From positions 1-64,000 of the forward strand of contig CAJTLT010000004.1 of NCBI GenBank assembly GCA_910577375.1: DNA of 64,000 nucleotides, written 5' to 3'. Origin of the DNA: an uncultured Christensenella sp. GTDB lineage: Bacteria; Bacillota; Clostridia; Christensenellales; Borkfalkiaceae. The notes under the pieces are model-generated. The model was given only the letters and a program-made list of their open reading frames with translations. It did not search any database and was not told the DNA's origin. Positions within the stretch are counted from its first letter, which is position 1; each line of letters begins with the position of its first letter. Positions 1 through 8,740 of this stretch are shown here, piece after piece. The position numbers and the translations under genes are program-made.

Positions 1-172
1 AAGTAACAAAGTTAGTCAGTCAGTTGCAATAAATATGTAAAAAGAAACAGGACTTCGATTTGAAATCCTGTTCTTTTTCATCGCTTGAAAGTGCAACTCT
101 TATAAAATTTTTGTTTTTTAATCCCTATGGGAATTGCGCTTTCGGCGGGGGCGCTTTTAATTTTGCTGTATT
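1..172. other. Window edge, intergenic, no gene seen
   Basis: No convincing coding sequence is visible. The segment holds a hairpin at 46-72 (terminator entry) and a weak GC-rich inverted repeat near 126-155 just downstream of the GltD-like gene. The first 45 bases may be the tail of a gene lying to the left, but too little is present to say. Confidence 0.4.
46..78 (+). terminator. Rho-independent terminator (plus strand)
   Basis: Stem AACAGGACTTC / GAAATCCTGTT with a 5-nt loop and one mismatch is followed by CTTTTT. It would end a plus-strand transcript entering from the left edge. Confidence 0.6.
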
Positions 173-1399
173 TTAATCTTTGGGCAAACTCTTTAAATAT
201 TCGTCCATAGCCATTGCAACGCGTTTAGAGGTTTCAACCGCCTCAACAACAGTTTTAGCGCCGCGCACAACGTCGCCCGAAGCAAACACGCCCTCGCGTG
301 CGGTAGAACCGTCCGTATCTATCTTTGCAAGCCCGCGCTCGTTTACCTCAAGCCCCTTTGTCTGCGTTAAAATAAGGTTTGAAGGTCTTTGGGAAACGCA
401 AATCATAACTGAATCCGCCTCCATAAGCTCGGGCTTGTCCGAGGTATAAATAACCTTGTGGTTTTCGTCGCACTTGGTATCGGCAAACATAACGCCCTTG
501 TCCGTTATTTCCACGGGCGCTTTGTTGAAAATAAACTGCGCCCCCTCTATTTCCGCATACTCCTTTTCTTCCTCGCTCGCGGTGTATCTGTCGCTGCGCA
601 CAACGATTTTAACGTCCTTAACTCCGCGGCGCAACGCCGTGCGCGCAACGTCCATGGCAACGTTTCCCGCGCCGATTACTATCACACTATCGCCCAGCTC
701 GTAAACCTCGGGGTTTGCAAGATAATGTACGCCATAATGCACGTGCCCCAGCGTTTCCCCCTTAATATTCAAAGTCACAGGCCACGAAACGCCCGTTCCT
801 ATGGAAATAGCCTTGAATCCGTCGCGGAACAGCTCTTCTACTCCGATTGCCTTGCCTATCGTGATATTGAATTTAAGCTTTATGCCCAGCTTGCGCATAA
901 GCTTTTCATATTTGTCTACAATGGACTTGGGCAAACGGAATTCGGGGATTCCGTAACGCAAAACCCCGCCTATATGCGCCTTGCTTTCAAAAACGGTAAC
1001 GTCGTAACCGAGCTGCGCCATTTTCAAAGCAATGGTTATACCCGCGGGTCCCGCGCCCACAACCGCCACCTTAATTCCGTTGGAAGGAGCTTTTTCAAGC
1101 TCTAAATTGTCAAGATAATAAGAAGAAACAAAATTTTCAACCGTGCTTATTTCCACGGGCTCGCCCTTTATTCCGCGCACGCAATGCCCCTGGCACTGGT
1201 TGCCGTGGTTGCAGACGATAGAACATATTACCGAAAGCGGGTTGTTTTCAAAAACAATTCTCCCCGCCTCTTTTATATCCCCCGCCAAAAATAAAGAAAT
1301 CATTTGCGGTATGGGCGTGTTTATCGGGCAGCCGGGTCTGCACAATGGTTTTTTACAGTTCAAACATCTTTTCCCTTCAGCTATAACGTTATGCGCCAC
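173..1399 (-). CDS. GltD-like NAD(P)-dependent FAD oxidoreductase
   Basis: 408 aa, related to the glutamate synthase small subunit (GltD) and to the beta subunit of electron-transferring flavin complexes. The N-terminus carries a Cys cluster (CLNCKKPLC, then PGCP) and a second Cys group (CSIVCNHGNQCQGHC), as in the Fer4_20 domain that holds Fe-S clusters. A first Rossmann motif, VGAGPAG near residue 115, binds FAD. A second, IGAGNVAMD near residue 243, binds NAD(P)H. The C-terminal ASGDVVRGAKTVVEA is the family's FAD-binding end motif. No large glutamate synthase subunit is adjacent, so the partner and substrate are unknown and glutamate synthesis should not be assumed. It follows the HIT gene by 10 bases and is probably cotranscribed with it. 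Confidence 0.85.
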   Translation of the reverse strand: MAHNVIAEGKRCLNCKKPLCRPGCPINTPIPQMISLFLAGDIKEAGRIVFENNPLSVICSIVCNHGNQCQGHCVRGIKGEPVEISTVENFVSSYYLDNLELEKAPSNGIKVAVVGAGPAGITIALKMAQLGYDVTVFESKAHIGGVLRYGIPEFRLPKSIVDKYEKLMRKLGIKLKFNITIGKAIGVEELFRDGFKAISIGTGVSWPVTLNIKGETLGHVHYGVHYLANPEVYELGDSVIVIGAGNVAMDVARTALRRGVKDVKIVVRSDRYTASEEEKEYAEIEGAQFIFNKAPVEITDKGVMFADTKCDENHKVIYTSDKPELMEADSVMICVSQRPSNLILTQTKGLEVNERGLAKIDTDGSTAREGVFASGDVVRGAKTVVEAVETSKRVAMAMDEYLKSLPKD

Positions 1400-1409
1400 T
1401 TCGCACCTC

Positions 1410-1829
1410 TCATAAATTATTTTTTATTTCGTCAACCATTTTTGCGTATTCTTCGTCGGAAAGATAAACCTTTTGCGGGTTCATCGTAAACGTTCCGCCC
1501 CATTCGTCCCCGCCCTTGTATTTAGGGCAAAGGTGAATATGCAAATGGCAGCCCGTATCGCCGTACGCGCCGTAATTCAGCTTATCCGGCTTAAAAACCT
1601 TGTGTATGGCTTTCGCCGCGCGGGTTACGTCCGCAAAAAACGCATTGCGCTCTTCGTCGGAAATATCCACAATCTCGCTCACATGCTCTTTATAAGCAAC
1701 TATACATCTGCCGCGTTTCGACTGTTCCTTGAATAAAATAAGCCGACTCACCGTCAAATCGCAGATTTCTATGCCGAATTGCGCCAAAGGCTCTCCCCCG
1801 ACGCAATATCCGCAGTTGCAGTCCTTCAT
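1410..1829 (-). CDS. HIT family nucleotide-binding protein
   Basis: 139 aa from the ATG at 1829. The open frame extends upstream to 1916, but the strong ribosome binding site AAGGGGGG lies 7 bases before 1829, which decides the start. The motif HLHIHLCPK is the histidine triad that binds and hydrolyses nucleotide phosphoramidates or AMP-lysine adducts. It begins with CNCGYC; such Cys pairs often bind zinc in HIT proteins of anaerobes. It is the first gene of a two-gene unit with the GltD-like gene. The precise substrate cannot be read from sequence. Confidence 0.85.
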   Translation of the reverse strand: MKDCNCGYCVGGEPLAQFGIEICDLTVSRLILFKEQSKRGRCIVAYKEHVSEIVDISDEERNAFFADVTRAAKAIHKVFKPDKLNYGAYGDTGCHLHIHLCPKYKGGDEWGGTFTMNPQKVYLSDEEYAKMVDEIKNNL

Positions 1830-1913
1830 AATTATTCCCCCCTTGCGGAATTTTAATATATCAATTCTAACACGCATTTTTATATTATTCAAGGGTAAAT
1901 ATAAATAAAAACG

Positions 1914-1942
1914 CAAAAAAAAGGGCGTTTTCGCCCTTTTTT
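1914..1942 (-). terminator. Terminator after the Cys-rich small gene
   Basis: Hairpin AAGGGCG-TTTT-CGCCCTT is flanked by A and T runs on both sides, so it can act in both directions. On the minus strand it ends the small gene at 1942 and separates it from the HIT gene. Confidence 0.75.
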
Positions 1943-2196
1943 CATTCTCCGTCTTCTTCTAAAATACATTGCAGCATATGTATGCTTTTTATTGTTTTCT
2001 TCATCGCTTTATAAATTATTTCACGGCGGTAACCTTCGTCGGTAATTTTCCGCTTCCATTTTTCACAGCTTTCCTCCGCACCCTTTATTCCACTGCACAA
2101 AAAACACTGCCCGAAATCCCTTTTAACGTATCTGTAAAAAGCTTTTGAATAAAACTGTTTAAAAAATCTGCACTCCGAACAATTTTTGTTATCCAT
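1942..2196 (-). CDS. Small Cys-rich protein of unknown function
   Basis: 84 aa. The ATG at 2196 is preceded by GGGAGTAATCA, a good ribosome binding site. The N-terminal half holds CSEC, CFLC and a later Cys in a spacing that could bind zinc or an Fe-S cluster. The C-terminal half is basic and probably helical, with many Lys residues around the Tyr/Ile/Met stretch. I do not recognise a named family. It is transcribed alone, with its own terminator at 1914-1942. Confidence 0.7.
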   Translation of the reverse strand: MDNKNCSECRFFKQFYSKAFYRYVKRDFGQCFLCSGIKGAEESCEKWKRKITDEGYRREIIYKAMKKTIKSIHMLQCILEEDGE

Positions 2197-2276
2197 TGAT
2201 TACTCCCGAAAATTATTGTTGAATTTTTAGATAAGTATAGTAAATCTGATAACAAAAAAATTCAATTTCTCAAAAA

Positions 2277-2741
2277 TTGAGAAACAATTTTATAAACCGC
2301 CTCAACATTAATAAAATGTCTGGCGAATATGAAGATAAGTTTGCTGGCGAAAGATTATTGCTAGCATTTATGTATGCCCATCCTGGTAAAAAACTCAACT
2401 TTATGGGTTATGAAATCGGTCAGTTTAAAGAGTGGGATTACTGTGCCGGTATCGATTTGTTTTTGGCAGAGAAATTTGAATTACATGCGAAAATGCGTGA
2501 GTTTGTAAAATACCTTAACGGTATTTATAAAACAAATCCTGCATTTTTTAAAAACGACTTTGCTTGGGATGGATTTGAGTGGCTCGTTTTAGATGATAAA
2601 TATAATAATTTTTTTGCATTTTCAAGATACGGCGGAAAGCAAAGCGTTACTGCGCTTATGAACTTTTCAGGCGTAGATATAAAAAATTATAAAGTCGGAA
2701 TAAATAAAGGCAAGTACCGCACAATTTTAAATACTGAATAA
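2277..2741 (+). pseudogene. glgB: Remnant of glycogen branching enzyme (C-terminal part)
   Basis: 154 codons match only the C-terminal quarter of 1,4-alpha-glucan branching enzyme. Family blocks are clear: NKMSGEY, YAHPGKKLNFMGYEIGQF, KEWDYCAGIDLF, DGFEWLVLDD, FSRYGG and a closing GKYRTILNTE. A full GlgB has about 620-750 residues with the catalytic TIM barrel upstream. None of that is present here, and the only start in frame is a TTG without a ribosome binding site. The stop falls where the last beta strands of the C-terminal domain should continue. The fragment is AT-rich compared with its neighbours. I read it as a decaying leftover, on the strand opposite to its surroundings. The glgP gene at 60.5 kb shows that the organism handles glycogen. 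Confidence 0.75.
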
Positions 2742-2761
2742 TATCCCCGTCGCCGCAAAAC

Positions 2762-2803
2762 AATATCCCCGCCGCATCGATAAATCTTTGCGGCGGGGAT
2801 ATT
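2762..2803. terminator. Bidirectional hairpin between glgB remnant and lipoprotein
   Basis: Perfect 15-bp inverted repeat (AATATCCCCGCCGCA and its complement) with a 12-nt loop lies between converging genes. A second, imperfect copy of the left arm sits at 2740-2757. The T-run is short, so termination strength is uncertain. Confidence 0.6.
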
Positions 2804-2819
2804 TATGGAGGTAAATATT

Positions 2820-4907
2820 TTATTCCGGCTTGGGCGGTTGAAATTCAGCCGTAAAAGCGTAATCTCCCGTTACGTTCAACGTATTTCCGTCTTCGGAAAC
2901 GGTAATCGTATAATTTTGATAGCCGTTACTGCCCATAAGCACTTTAACGCTGTAAGAACCGTCGCCGTTGTCGGTGTATGCGGTAGCTTCCGACTCGGAT
3001 AATCCCAGCGAGTTTTCGCCCAAAAGTCTGTTCATAGAAACGGCAACCGTATTTGCCGACGCGTCGAATACCATTTTAAATTCAAGCGTAAAAGGTCCGT
3101 TGGGAGTACTTCCTTGATATGTTCCGGATTTAAACGCACCCGCAACCTGCTCTTCAACCTTTTCGACTTTTACTATCATATTATTTGCTTTGGAAGTAAC
3201 AGCCAACGTATGCGCGCTGCCCGCTTCAAATTCTTTTTCCACTCCTTCGAGGAATTTCTCAGGCGCAGGCGGTATAAGCCACGGCTCCGTCACTCCGTCG
3301 AGAACGCATTTGGAAACCGCGCTTTTCTTTCCGTAATAATCCCAGTAAACGGATATTTTGTATTTACCCGCGTCTGCAACGCTGAATACGAAATAATAAG
3401 GCACTTCCCTCTCGCATTCGGAAGAATATTCTTCGCCGAGAGTCAAAGTTATGGGGTTTTCTTCCGAGCTTCCGGGTTCGGGCGCAGGTTCTTCAACGGT
3501 TTTAACGGTAAACGATACGGCGGAGCCGCTTGCGGGCTTAACCACAATATATTTAAGATAACCGTAATATTTGTCGTCGCTTAATTTAATTGCTTTGCCG
3601 TCTTCGATATTCAAAAGATTTTTGGGCTGACCCTTCGCGCCCTCGGATATATCGCAGAAATAGAACTCCGTACCCTCGGCAAATCCGCTGAATTCGAGCC
3701 ATTGTCCGCTGAAATCTCCCAGATAGAAATAAGCGTATGCAAATCCCCTTTCTATATCCGCGGAGTTGAGTTCGCCCGCGTCGGAAGCATTAAGATTTTT
3801 AGTTATCTCTGCGGCGGTACGCGCTTTTTCAAGAACGTCTGCGGGCGTCTGACCCCATACTCCGCCGTCCTGCGTGTATACTTCTATTGTTACCGCACGG
3901 CTGCCGCTGAAATTGATTTTAATTTTAACGTTGTAATAATCGTAAACCGAGCCGACAAGCTCCCTTACGGAAAGCGTATAATACTCGCCGTCAAAGGCAA
4001 TAGCCTGCGCAATATCAACCTTACTTTCGCCGAATCTCAGCGCGGGAATATCTCCCGCCTCGGAAACGTTTAATTTATAGAAATCGCCCTCGTACTGTTC
4101 AACCTCCGTAAAAGGAGTCGAAAGCGCGGTAAGGCTTACTTTCGCGTTGAATTCCTCGATTACGGTACTGAGCTTATGCACGCCCTCTTCGAAATAATAC
4201 GCATTAGACCAATAATCGGAATATGTAAAGTCAACAAGCTGTAATTCGTCGTTCAAACGGAAATCGAAACCGTTTATGTCTTTGGGTTTCTTTATAGTAA
4301 TGGTATAACTTCCTCTGTGTTCAACGTTAAAATATTCAACGTCTTTAACGTTTGCGGTAAATCCCGTTGCGTCAACCTCGAAAATTTCTTTCCACCTTGC
4401 ATAGAGAACGGTGTTTTCATTCACGCTGTCCGCATAAAAATCCCATCTTTTTGTACATTCCGTATCTTTATACCAGCCGGAAAACACATATCCGTCCGTA
4501 AAAGGGTCTTCAGGCTTTTGAAGCTTAGAGCCCTCAACCAGCGTCAATTGCTGAGGAGCAGTTCCGTGCCCCTTAACGTCGAAACTTACCGTGTAATTTT
4601 CCTTTTTGCGCCAGCCCGCATAAATAACGGTGTCCGACTTTACGGTATCGGTTTCGAAATTCCATTCTTCGCCGAGCTCCGCGTCCTTATACCAGCCTAA
4701 AAACACATAGCCTTCCTCCGTCGGGTCGTCGGGTTTTTGCACCTTGTCGCCCTCCGAAAGCCCCGTAACGGTCTGCGGCGCCGTTCCGTGCCCCTGCATA
4801 TCGAACGTAACGGCGTACAAAACTTCGCTGCACGCGGCAGCAAAAATTCCGACGCAAACGCACAGGGCAGTCAACAGTGTTAAAAATAACAGTTTTTTGG
4901 TTTTCAT
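2820..4907 (-). CDS. Lipoprotein with two InlB-type repeats
   Basis: 695 aa. The N-terminus is a lipoprotein signal peptide: basic MKTKK, a hydrophobic stretch, then the lipobox FAAAC with Cys26 as lipidation site. Two Listeria-Bacteroides (InlB B/Flg_new) repeats follow at about 30-100 and 104-172, each with GHGTAPQ, a GYVF(L/S)GWYKD core and a final TVxYAxW. The rest looks like successive beta-sandwich modules and has no enzyme motif I recognise. It should sit on the outer face of the membrane, perhaps in adhesion or glycan binding (inference). It is a single-gene unit with a promoter at 5012-5041 and a long structured leader. A ribosome binding site AAGGAGT precedes the ATG. Confidence 0.8.
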   Translation of the reverse strand: MKTKKLLFLTLLTALCVCVGIFAAACSEVLYAVTFDMQGHGTAPQTVTGLSEGDKVQKPDDPTEEGYVFLGWYKDAELGEEWNFETDTVKSDTVIYAGWRKKENYTVSFDVKGHGTAPQQLTLVEGSKLQKPEDPFTDGYVFSGWYKDTECTKRWDFYADSVNENTVLYARWKEIFEVDATGFTANVKDVEYFNVEHRGSYTITIKKPKDINGFDFRLNDELQLVDFTYSDYWSNAYYFEEGVHKLSTVIEEFNAKVSLTALSTPFTEVEQYEGDFYKLNVSEAGDIPALRFGESKVDIAQAIAFDGEYYTLSVRELVGSVYDYYNVKIKINFSGSRAVTIEVYTQDGGVWGQTPADVLEKARTAAEITKNLNASDAGELNSADIERGFAYAYFYLGDFSGQWLEFSGFAEGTEFYFCDISEGAKGQPKNLLNIEDGKAIKLSDDKYYGYLKYIVVKPASGSAVSFTVKTVEEPAPEPGSSEENPITLTLGEEYSSECEREVPYYFVFSVADAGKYKISVYWDYYGKKSAVSKCVLDGVTEPWLIPPAPEKFLEGVEKEFEAGSAHTLAVTSKANNMIVKVEKVEEQVAGAFKSGTYQGSTPNGPFTLEFKMVFDASANTVAVSMNRLLGENSLGLSESEATAYTDNGDGSYSVKVLMGSNGYQNYTITVSEDGNTLNVTGDYAFTAEFQPPKPE

Positions 4908-4944
4908 ACTTTACTCCTTAAAAACAAACCGTTAACGTTTATTA

Positions 4945-4990
4945 TTGCGTGTTATACAAATAACACGCAATAAGCCCGCGCGGGCTTATT
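4945..4990. repeat. Two adjacent palindromes in the lipoprotein leader
   Basis: An 11-bp inverted repeat with a 4-nt loop (TTGCGTGTTAT, 4945-4955 / 4960-4970) directly abuts an uninterrupted 22-bp palindrome (4969-4990, core GCCCGCGCGGGC). Both would fold in the leader of the lipoprotein mRNA. Confidence 0.6.
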
Positions 4991-4991
4991 C

Positions 4992-5034
4992 AAAAAAATT
5001 ACCTTACCCACAGTATACGTGTGAATAAGGTAAT
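4992..5034 (-). terminator. Terminator-like hairpin after hydA
   Basis: On the minus strand, ATTACCTTA and TAAGGTAAT arms (plus an inner CACA/TGTG pairing) are followed by seven T. It lies 75 bases after the hydA stop and can end the hydABC transcript. It overlaps the promoter of the lipoprotein gene. Confidence 0.55.
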
Positions 5035-5041
5035 AAGTCAA
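5012..5041 (-). promoter_or_regulatory. Promoter of the lipoprotein gene
   Basis: Minus-strand TTGACT (5036-5041), an 18-bp spacer and TATACT (5012-5017). The inverted repeat ATTACCTTA...TAAGGTAAT encloses the -10 box, so the same bases could be an operator. Confidence 0.6.
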
Positions 5042-5108
5042 TAGATTTTTTTATAAATATTTATTTTTTATGAATAAAATGCAAAATTTTATTGAATAAT
5101 TGCATAAA

Positions 5109-6833
5109 TTAATATTTTTCACGTTTCACATAGGTTGTATGCAGCAATTCGTGCGCCTTATGCGAATTGGGTTCGCCGAAAAACTCTTTATAAAGCGTTT
5201 CAACCGCGGGAGTATCGTGCGAACAGCGGATTTTGCTGTCCGCGTCGTAATCATACAACGCCTGCGCACGTACGGTTTTCAAATCTATGTTGTTGCGCTG
5301 TTCGTCGTGCACATAAGGCTGACCGCCGCCGTTTATACATCCGCCGGGGCAAGCCATAACCTCGATAAAGGTATAATTCTTTTCTCCGCTTGCAACCGCG
5401 TCGAGTATCTTTCTCGCGTTGCCGAGCCCGCTTGCAACCGCAACCTTTACGGTGGTTTTGCCAACGGTGTACTCAGCCTCTTTAACGCCTTCCGTTCCGC
5501 GCACTTCTTTAAACTCCAAAGGCGCGCCCTTTCCTCCGAGCTTCATAGCCGCCGTACGCAAAGCCGCCTCCATAACGCCGCCGGTCGCGCCGAAAATCGC
5601 GCCCGCGCCCGAAGCCTCGCCGAAAGGCTTGTCGAATTCGCCGTCGGGAAGATTTGCAAAATCTATGCCCGCCTCTTTAATCATTTTTGCAAGCTCGCGC
5701 GTGGTGAGCGCCGCGTCGGTATATCCGCCGAGCTCCTCGCGGGCAACCTCGAACTTTTTGGCGGTGCAGGGTATAACCGAAACCACATAAAGATTTTCGG
5801 GGGCTATGCCGTGCTTTTGGCAATAATACGTTTTAAGCACCGCGGAAAACATTTCCTGCGGGGATTTGCACGTCGATAAGTTGGGGATATATCGGGGGTA
5901 ATAATGTTCGAGGAACTTAACCCAGCCGGGGCAGCAGCTCGTAAACATAGGCGTGGGCTTTCCGCTTTCAAGCCTTTCTAAAAGCTCGTTTGCCTCTTCC
6001 ATAATGGTAAGGTCTGCGGTAACGTCCATATTGAAACATTTAACGTCGCCGAGCTGTTTAATAGCCGTAACCATCTTGCCTTCCACGTTAGTTCCAGCGG
6101 GCAAGCCGAAAGCCTCTCCCAAAGTCGCTCTCACAGAAGGAGCGGTATAGAACACAACCTGTTTGTCGGGGTCTACTATCGCGCCCCAGACGTCCGCCAC
6201 CGCGCTCTTTTCGTAAAGCGCGCCTACGGGGCACGCAACAACGCACTGCCCGCAATTAACGCAGGGAGTAAACGCAAGGGAAACGTCGTAAGGCGAACCG
6301 ATAACCTTGGCGTATCCGCGGTTTTTCGGGCCTATCGCGCCTATTGTCTGCTTTTCGCAAGCCGCAACGCAGCGCGTACACATTATACATTTGGAATTGT
6401 CGCGCACGACCGAAGCGGACAAATCGTCTATGGGCTTCAAATCGTGGTCGGTGCCGAACTTATCCTCTTCCGCGTTGTATTCGAGCGCAAGCTTCTGCAA
6501 TTCGCAGTTCATAGAACGCACACAGCTAAGGCACTTCTTTTTATGCGTTGATAAAATAAGTTCAATCGTAGTCTTGCGCGATTTTCTTACGCGCGGCGTG
6601 TTCGTGCGCACTTCCATACCCTCGGAAACAGGGTAAACGCAAGCCGCCACAAGTCCTCTTGCGCCCGTTGCCTCAACAAGGCAAAGACGGCACGACCCAA
6701 CGCACTGAACGTCTTTCAGATAACACAGCGTGGGAATTCTGACGTTAGCGAGCTTTGCCGCCTCCAATATAGTAGAGCCTTCCGGTACGCTTACCGGTAT
6801 TCCGTTTATCTTTAAATTAACCATATATGCCAC
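5109..6833 (-). CDS. hydA: [FeFe] hydrogenase catalytic subunit (NADH-dependent)
   Basis: 574 aa, the size of HndD/HydA-type subunits. In order: a plant-type [2Fe-2S] domain (C37, C48, C51, C65), the His-ligated cluster motif (H97, C101, C104, C110), two [4Fe-4S] ferredoxin motifs at about 149-201, then the H-cluster domain. P1 is TSCCPGW (298-304), P3 is MACPGGC (493-499). P2 reads VIPCTAKKFE, with Ile354 where MPC is usual. The short C-terminal small-subunit part is fused. It takes electrons from HydB and reduces protons (or oxidises H2), very likely as the cytoplasmic, possibly electron-bifurcating, HydABC complex. It lies 4 bases after hydB. Confidence 0.93.
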   Translation of the reverse strand: MAYMVNLKINGIPVSVPEGSTILEAAKLANVRIPTLCYLKDVQCVGSCRLCLVEATGARGLVAACVYPVSEGMEVRTNTPRVRKSRKTTIELILSTHKKKCLSCVRSMNCELQKLALEYNAEEDKFGTDHDLKPIDDLSASVVRDNSKCIMCTRCVAACEKQTIGAIGPKNRGYAKVIGSPYDVSLAFTPCVNCGQCVVACPVGALYEKSAVADVWGAIVDPDKQVVFYTAPSVRATLGEAFGLPAGTNVEGKMVTAIKQLGDVKCFNMDVTADLTIMEEANELLERLESGKPTPMFTSCCPGWVKFLEHYYPRYIPNLSTCKSPQEMFSAVLKTYYCQKHGIAPENLYVVSVIPCTAKKFEVAREELGGYTDAALTTRELAKMIKEAGIDFANLPDGEFDKPFGEASGAGAIFGATGGVMEAALRTAAMKLGGKGAPLEFKEVRGTEGVKEAEYTVGKTTVKVAVASGLGNARKILDAVASGEKNYTFIEVMACPGGCINGGGQPYVHDEQRNNIDLKTVRAQALYDYDADSKIRCSHDTPAVETLYKEFFGEPNSHKAHELLHTTYVKREKY

Positions 6834-6837
6834 CCGA

Positions 6838-8739
6838 TTACTTTTTAACTATCGCATTGAACTTGCAATGCGCTATGCACTGACCGCACTTGATACATTT
6901 TGCGGTGTCTATTTCGTGAGCGCTCTTGACCGCGCCGCTTATCGCGTTGGCGGGGCAGTTTCTCGCACAGAGCGTACAGCCGCGGCACTTGTCGGGTTCT
7001 ATGTAATAATTCAAAAGCGATTTACAAACGCCTGCGGGGCACTTCTTTTCATATATGTGCGCGGTATATTCTTCGCCGAAATGCTCCATTGCGGAAAGAA
7101 CGGGGTTAGGCGCCGACTGTCCGAGCGCGCAAAGCGAAGAACTCTTCATATGTTCCGCAATATCCTTGATTTTTTCAAGGTCGGAAGGTTCTCCTTTGCC
7201 TGCGCATATCTTATCCAGCGTTTCCAGAAGCCGTTTCGTTCCTATACGGCAAGGAGTGCATTTGCCGCAGCTTTCGTCCGCGGTGAACTCAAGGTAGAAT
7301 TTTGCGATATCCACCATACAGGTGTCCTCGTCCATTACGATAAGCCCCCCCGAGCCCATCATAGAACCTATTGCGACAAGGTTATCGAAATCCATACCTA
7401 TATCTATGTGTTTTGCGGGGATACAGCCGCCCGAAGGTCCGCCCGTCTGCGCCGCTTTGAATGCCTTGCCGTCGGGAATTCCCCCGCCTATATCATAGAC
7501 TATCCTGCGCAAAGTCGTACCCATAGGCACTTCTACAAGCCCTACGTTTTTAATCTTTCCGCCCACGGCGAAAACCTTTGTGCCCTTGCTTCTTTCCGTT
7601 CCTATGGAAGAGAACCAGTGATAGCCGTTTAAGATTATTGGCGCTATATTCGCCCATGTTTCAACGTTGTTCAAAACGGTGGGCTTTTTGAAAAGTCCGC
7701 ACTGGGCGGAAAAAGGCGGGCGGGGTCTGGGCTCTCCGCGGTGACCTTCTATACTTGCCATAAGCGCGGTCTCTTCTCCGCATACGAACGCGCCCGCGCC
7801 AAGCCTTACGTGTATATCGAAATCAAATCCGCTGCCTAAAATGTTTTTGCCCAAAAGCCCGTATTTGCGAGCCTGTTCTATGGCTATATTAAGCCTTTCG
7901 ACAGCTATGGGATATTCGGCGCGCACGTATATATATCCTTCTTTCGCGCCTACGGCGTAGCCCGCGATTGTCATTGCCTCCAACACGCAATGGGGGTCGC
8001 CTTCGAGAACAGAACGGTCCATAAACGCGCCGGGGTCGCCCTCATCCGCATTACAGCAAACGTATTTCGGCTCTCCCTCCGCCATGCGCGTGAACTTCCA
8101 TTTCATACCGGTGGGGAAGCCCGCGCCGCCTCTGCCGCGCAATCCAGCTTTCTGGATTTCTTCTATAACTCCGTCGGGGGTCATTTCGAAAAGCGCGCGC
8201 GCAAGAGCGGAATAATCGCCTGCGCCGATTGCTTCTTCTATGCTTTCCGCCGCGATAACTCCGCAGTTACGGAGCGCAACGCGCACCTGATGTTTATAAA
8301 AAGGTATTTCGGAAAAGGGAATAACGCTGCCGTCGTCGTGAACCGTTTCCGCGTATAAAAGCTCTTTTACGATTTCCCCGCCTTTCACAAGGTGTTTTTC
8401 CGCAACTGTCTTTGCGTGTTCGGGGGTCATCTGCGAATAGAACGCGCCCTCGGGATAAACTATCATAATAGGACCGAGCGCGCAAAGCCCGAAACAACCC
8501 GTTTTTACGATTAAAACGTCGTTTATTCCGAGTTCCTTAAAAGACTTTTCAAGCTGTTCTATAACCTGCAGGGAATGCGAGGACGTGCATCCCGTTCCGC
8601 CGCATACAAGCACCTGCTTTCTGTAACCCGTGCGGGGGGCGAGTTTTTCCGCCTGTTCGCGCACGATTCTTCTTACATTTATTAATTCCGCTTTTTCCGC
8701 GGCTAATTTTTTAAGCTGTTCTACCGTCATTTCCCGCAC
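6838..8739 (-). CDS. hydB: NuoF-like NADH-oxidising subunit of HydABC hydrogenase
   Basis: 633 aa. The N-terminal domain (about 35-125) is a thioredoxin-like [2Fe-2S] ferredoxin with CGGTGC and CFGLC. The central NuoF part has the glycine-rich FMN/NADH site GLRGRGGAGFPTGMKW near 195-210 and CNADEGDPGAFMDR. The SLBB region follows, then the [4Fe-4S] motif SCGKCTPCRIG. The C-terminus adds two ferredoxin clusters (CRGCTLCARNCP and CIKCGQCIAHC). This is the flavin subunit that oxidises NADH and passes electrons to HydA. HndB is not a separate gene here; its ferredoxin domain is fused to the N-terminus, as in HydB proteins. It is one base from hydC. Confidence 0.93.
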   Translation of the reverse strand: MREMTVEQLKKLAAEKAELINVRRIVREQAEKLAPRTGYRKQVLVCGGTGCTSSHSLQVIEQLEKSFKELGINDVLIVKTGCFGLCALGPIMIVYPEGAFYSQMTPEHAKTVAEKHLVKGGEIVKELLYAETVHDDGSVIPFSEIPFYKHQVRVALRNCGVIAAESIEEAIGAGDYSALARALFEMTPDGVIEEIQKAGLRGRGGAGFPTGMKWKFTRMAEGEPKYVCCNADEGDPGAFMDRSVLEGDPHCVLEAMTIAGYAVGAKEGYIYVRAEYPIAVERLNIAIEQARKYGLLGKNILGSGFDFDIHVRLGAGAFVCGEETALMASIEGHRGEPRPRPPFSAQCGLFKKPTVLNNVETWANIAPIILNGYHWFSSIGTERSKGTKVFAVGGKIKNVGLVEVPMGTTLRRIVYDIGGGIPDGKAFKAAQTGGPSGGCIPAKHIDIGMDFDNLVAIGSMMGSGGLIVMDEDTCMVDIAKFYLEFTADESCGKCTPCRIGTKRLLETLDKICAGKGEPSDLEKIKDIAEHMKSSSLCALGQSAPNPVLSAMEHFGEEYTAHIYEKKCPAGVCKSLLNYYIEPDKCRGCTLCARNCPANAISGAVKSAHEIDTAKCIKCGQCIAHCKFNAIVKK

Positions 8740-8740
8740 C

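Noticed and set aside
173..1399. Glutamate synthase function for the GltD-like gene
   Set aside because: No large subunit gene is near; many homologues serve other electron-transfer complexes.
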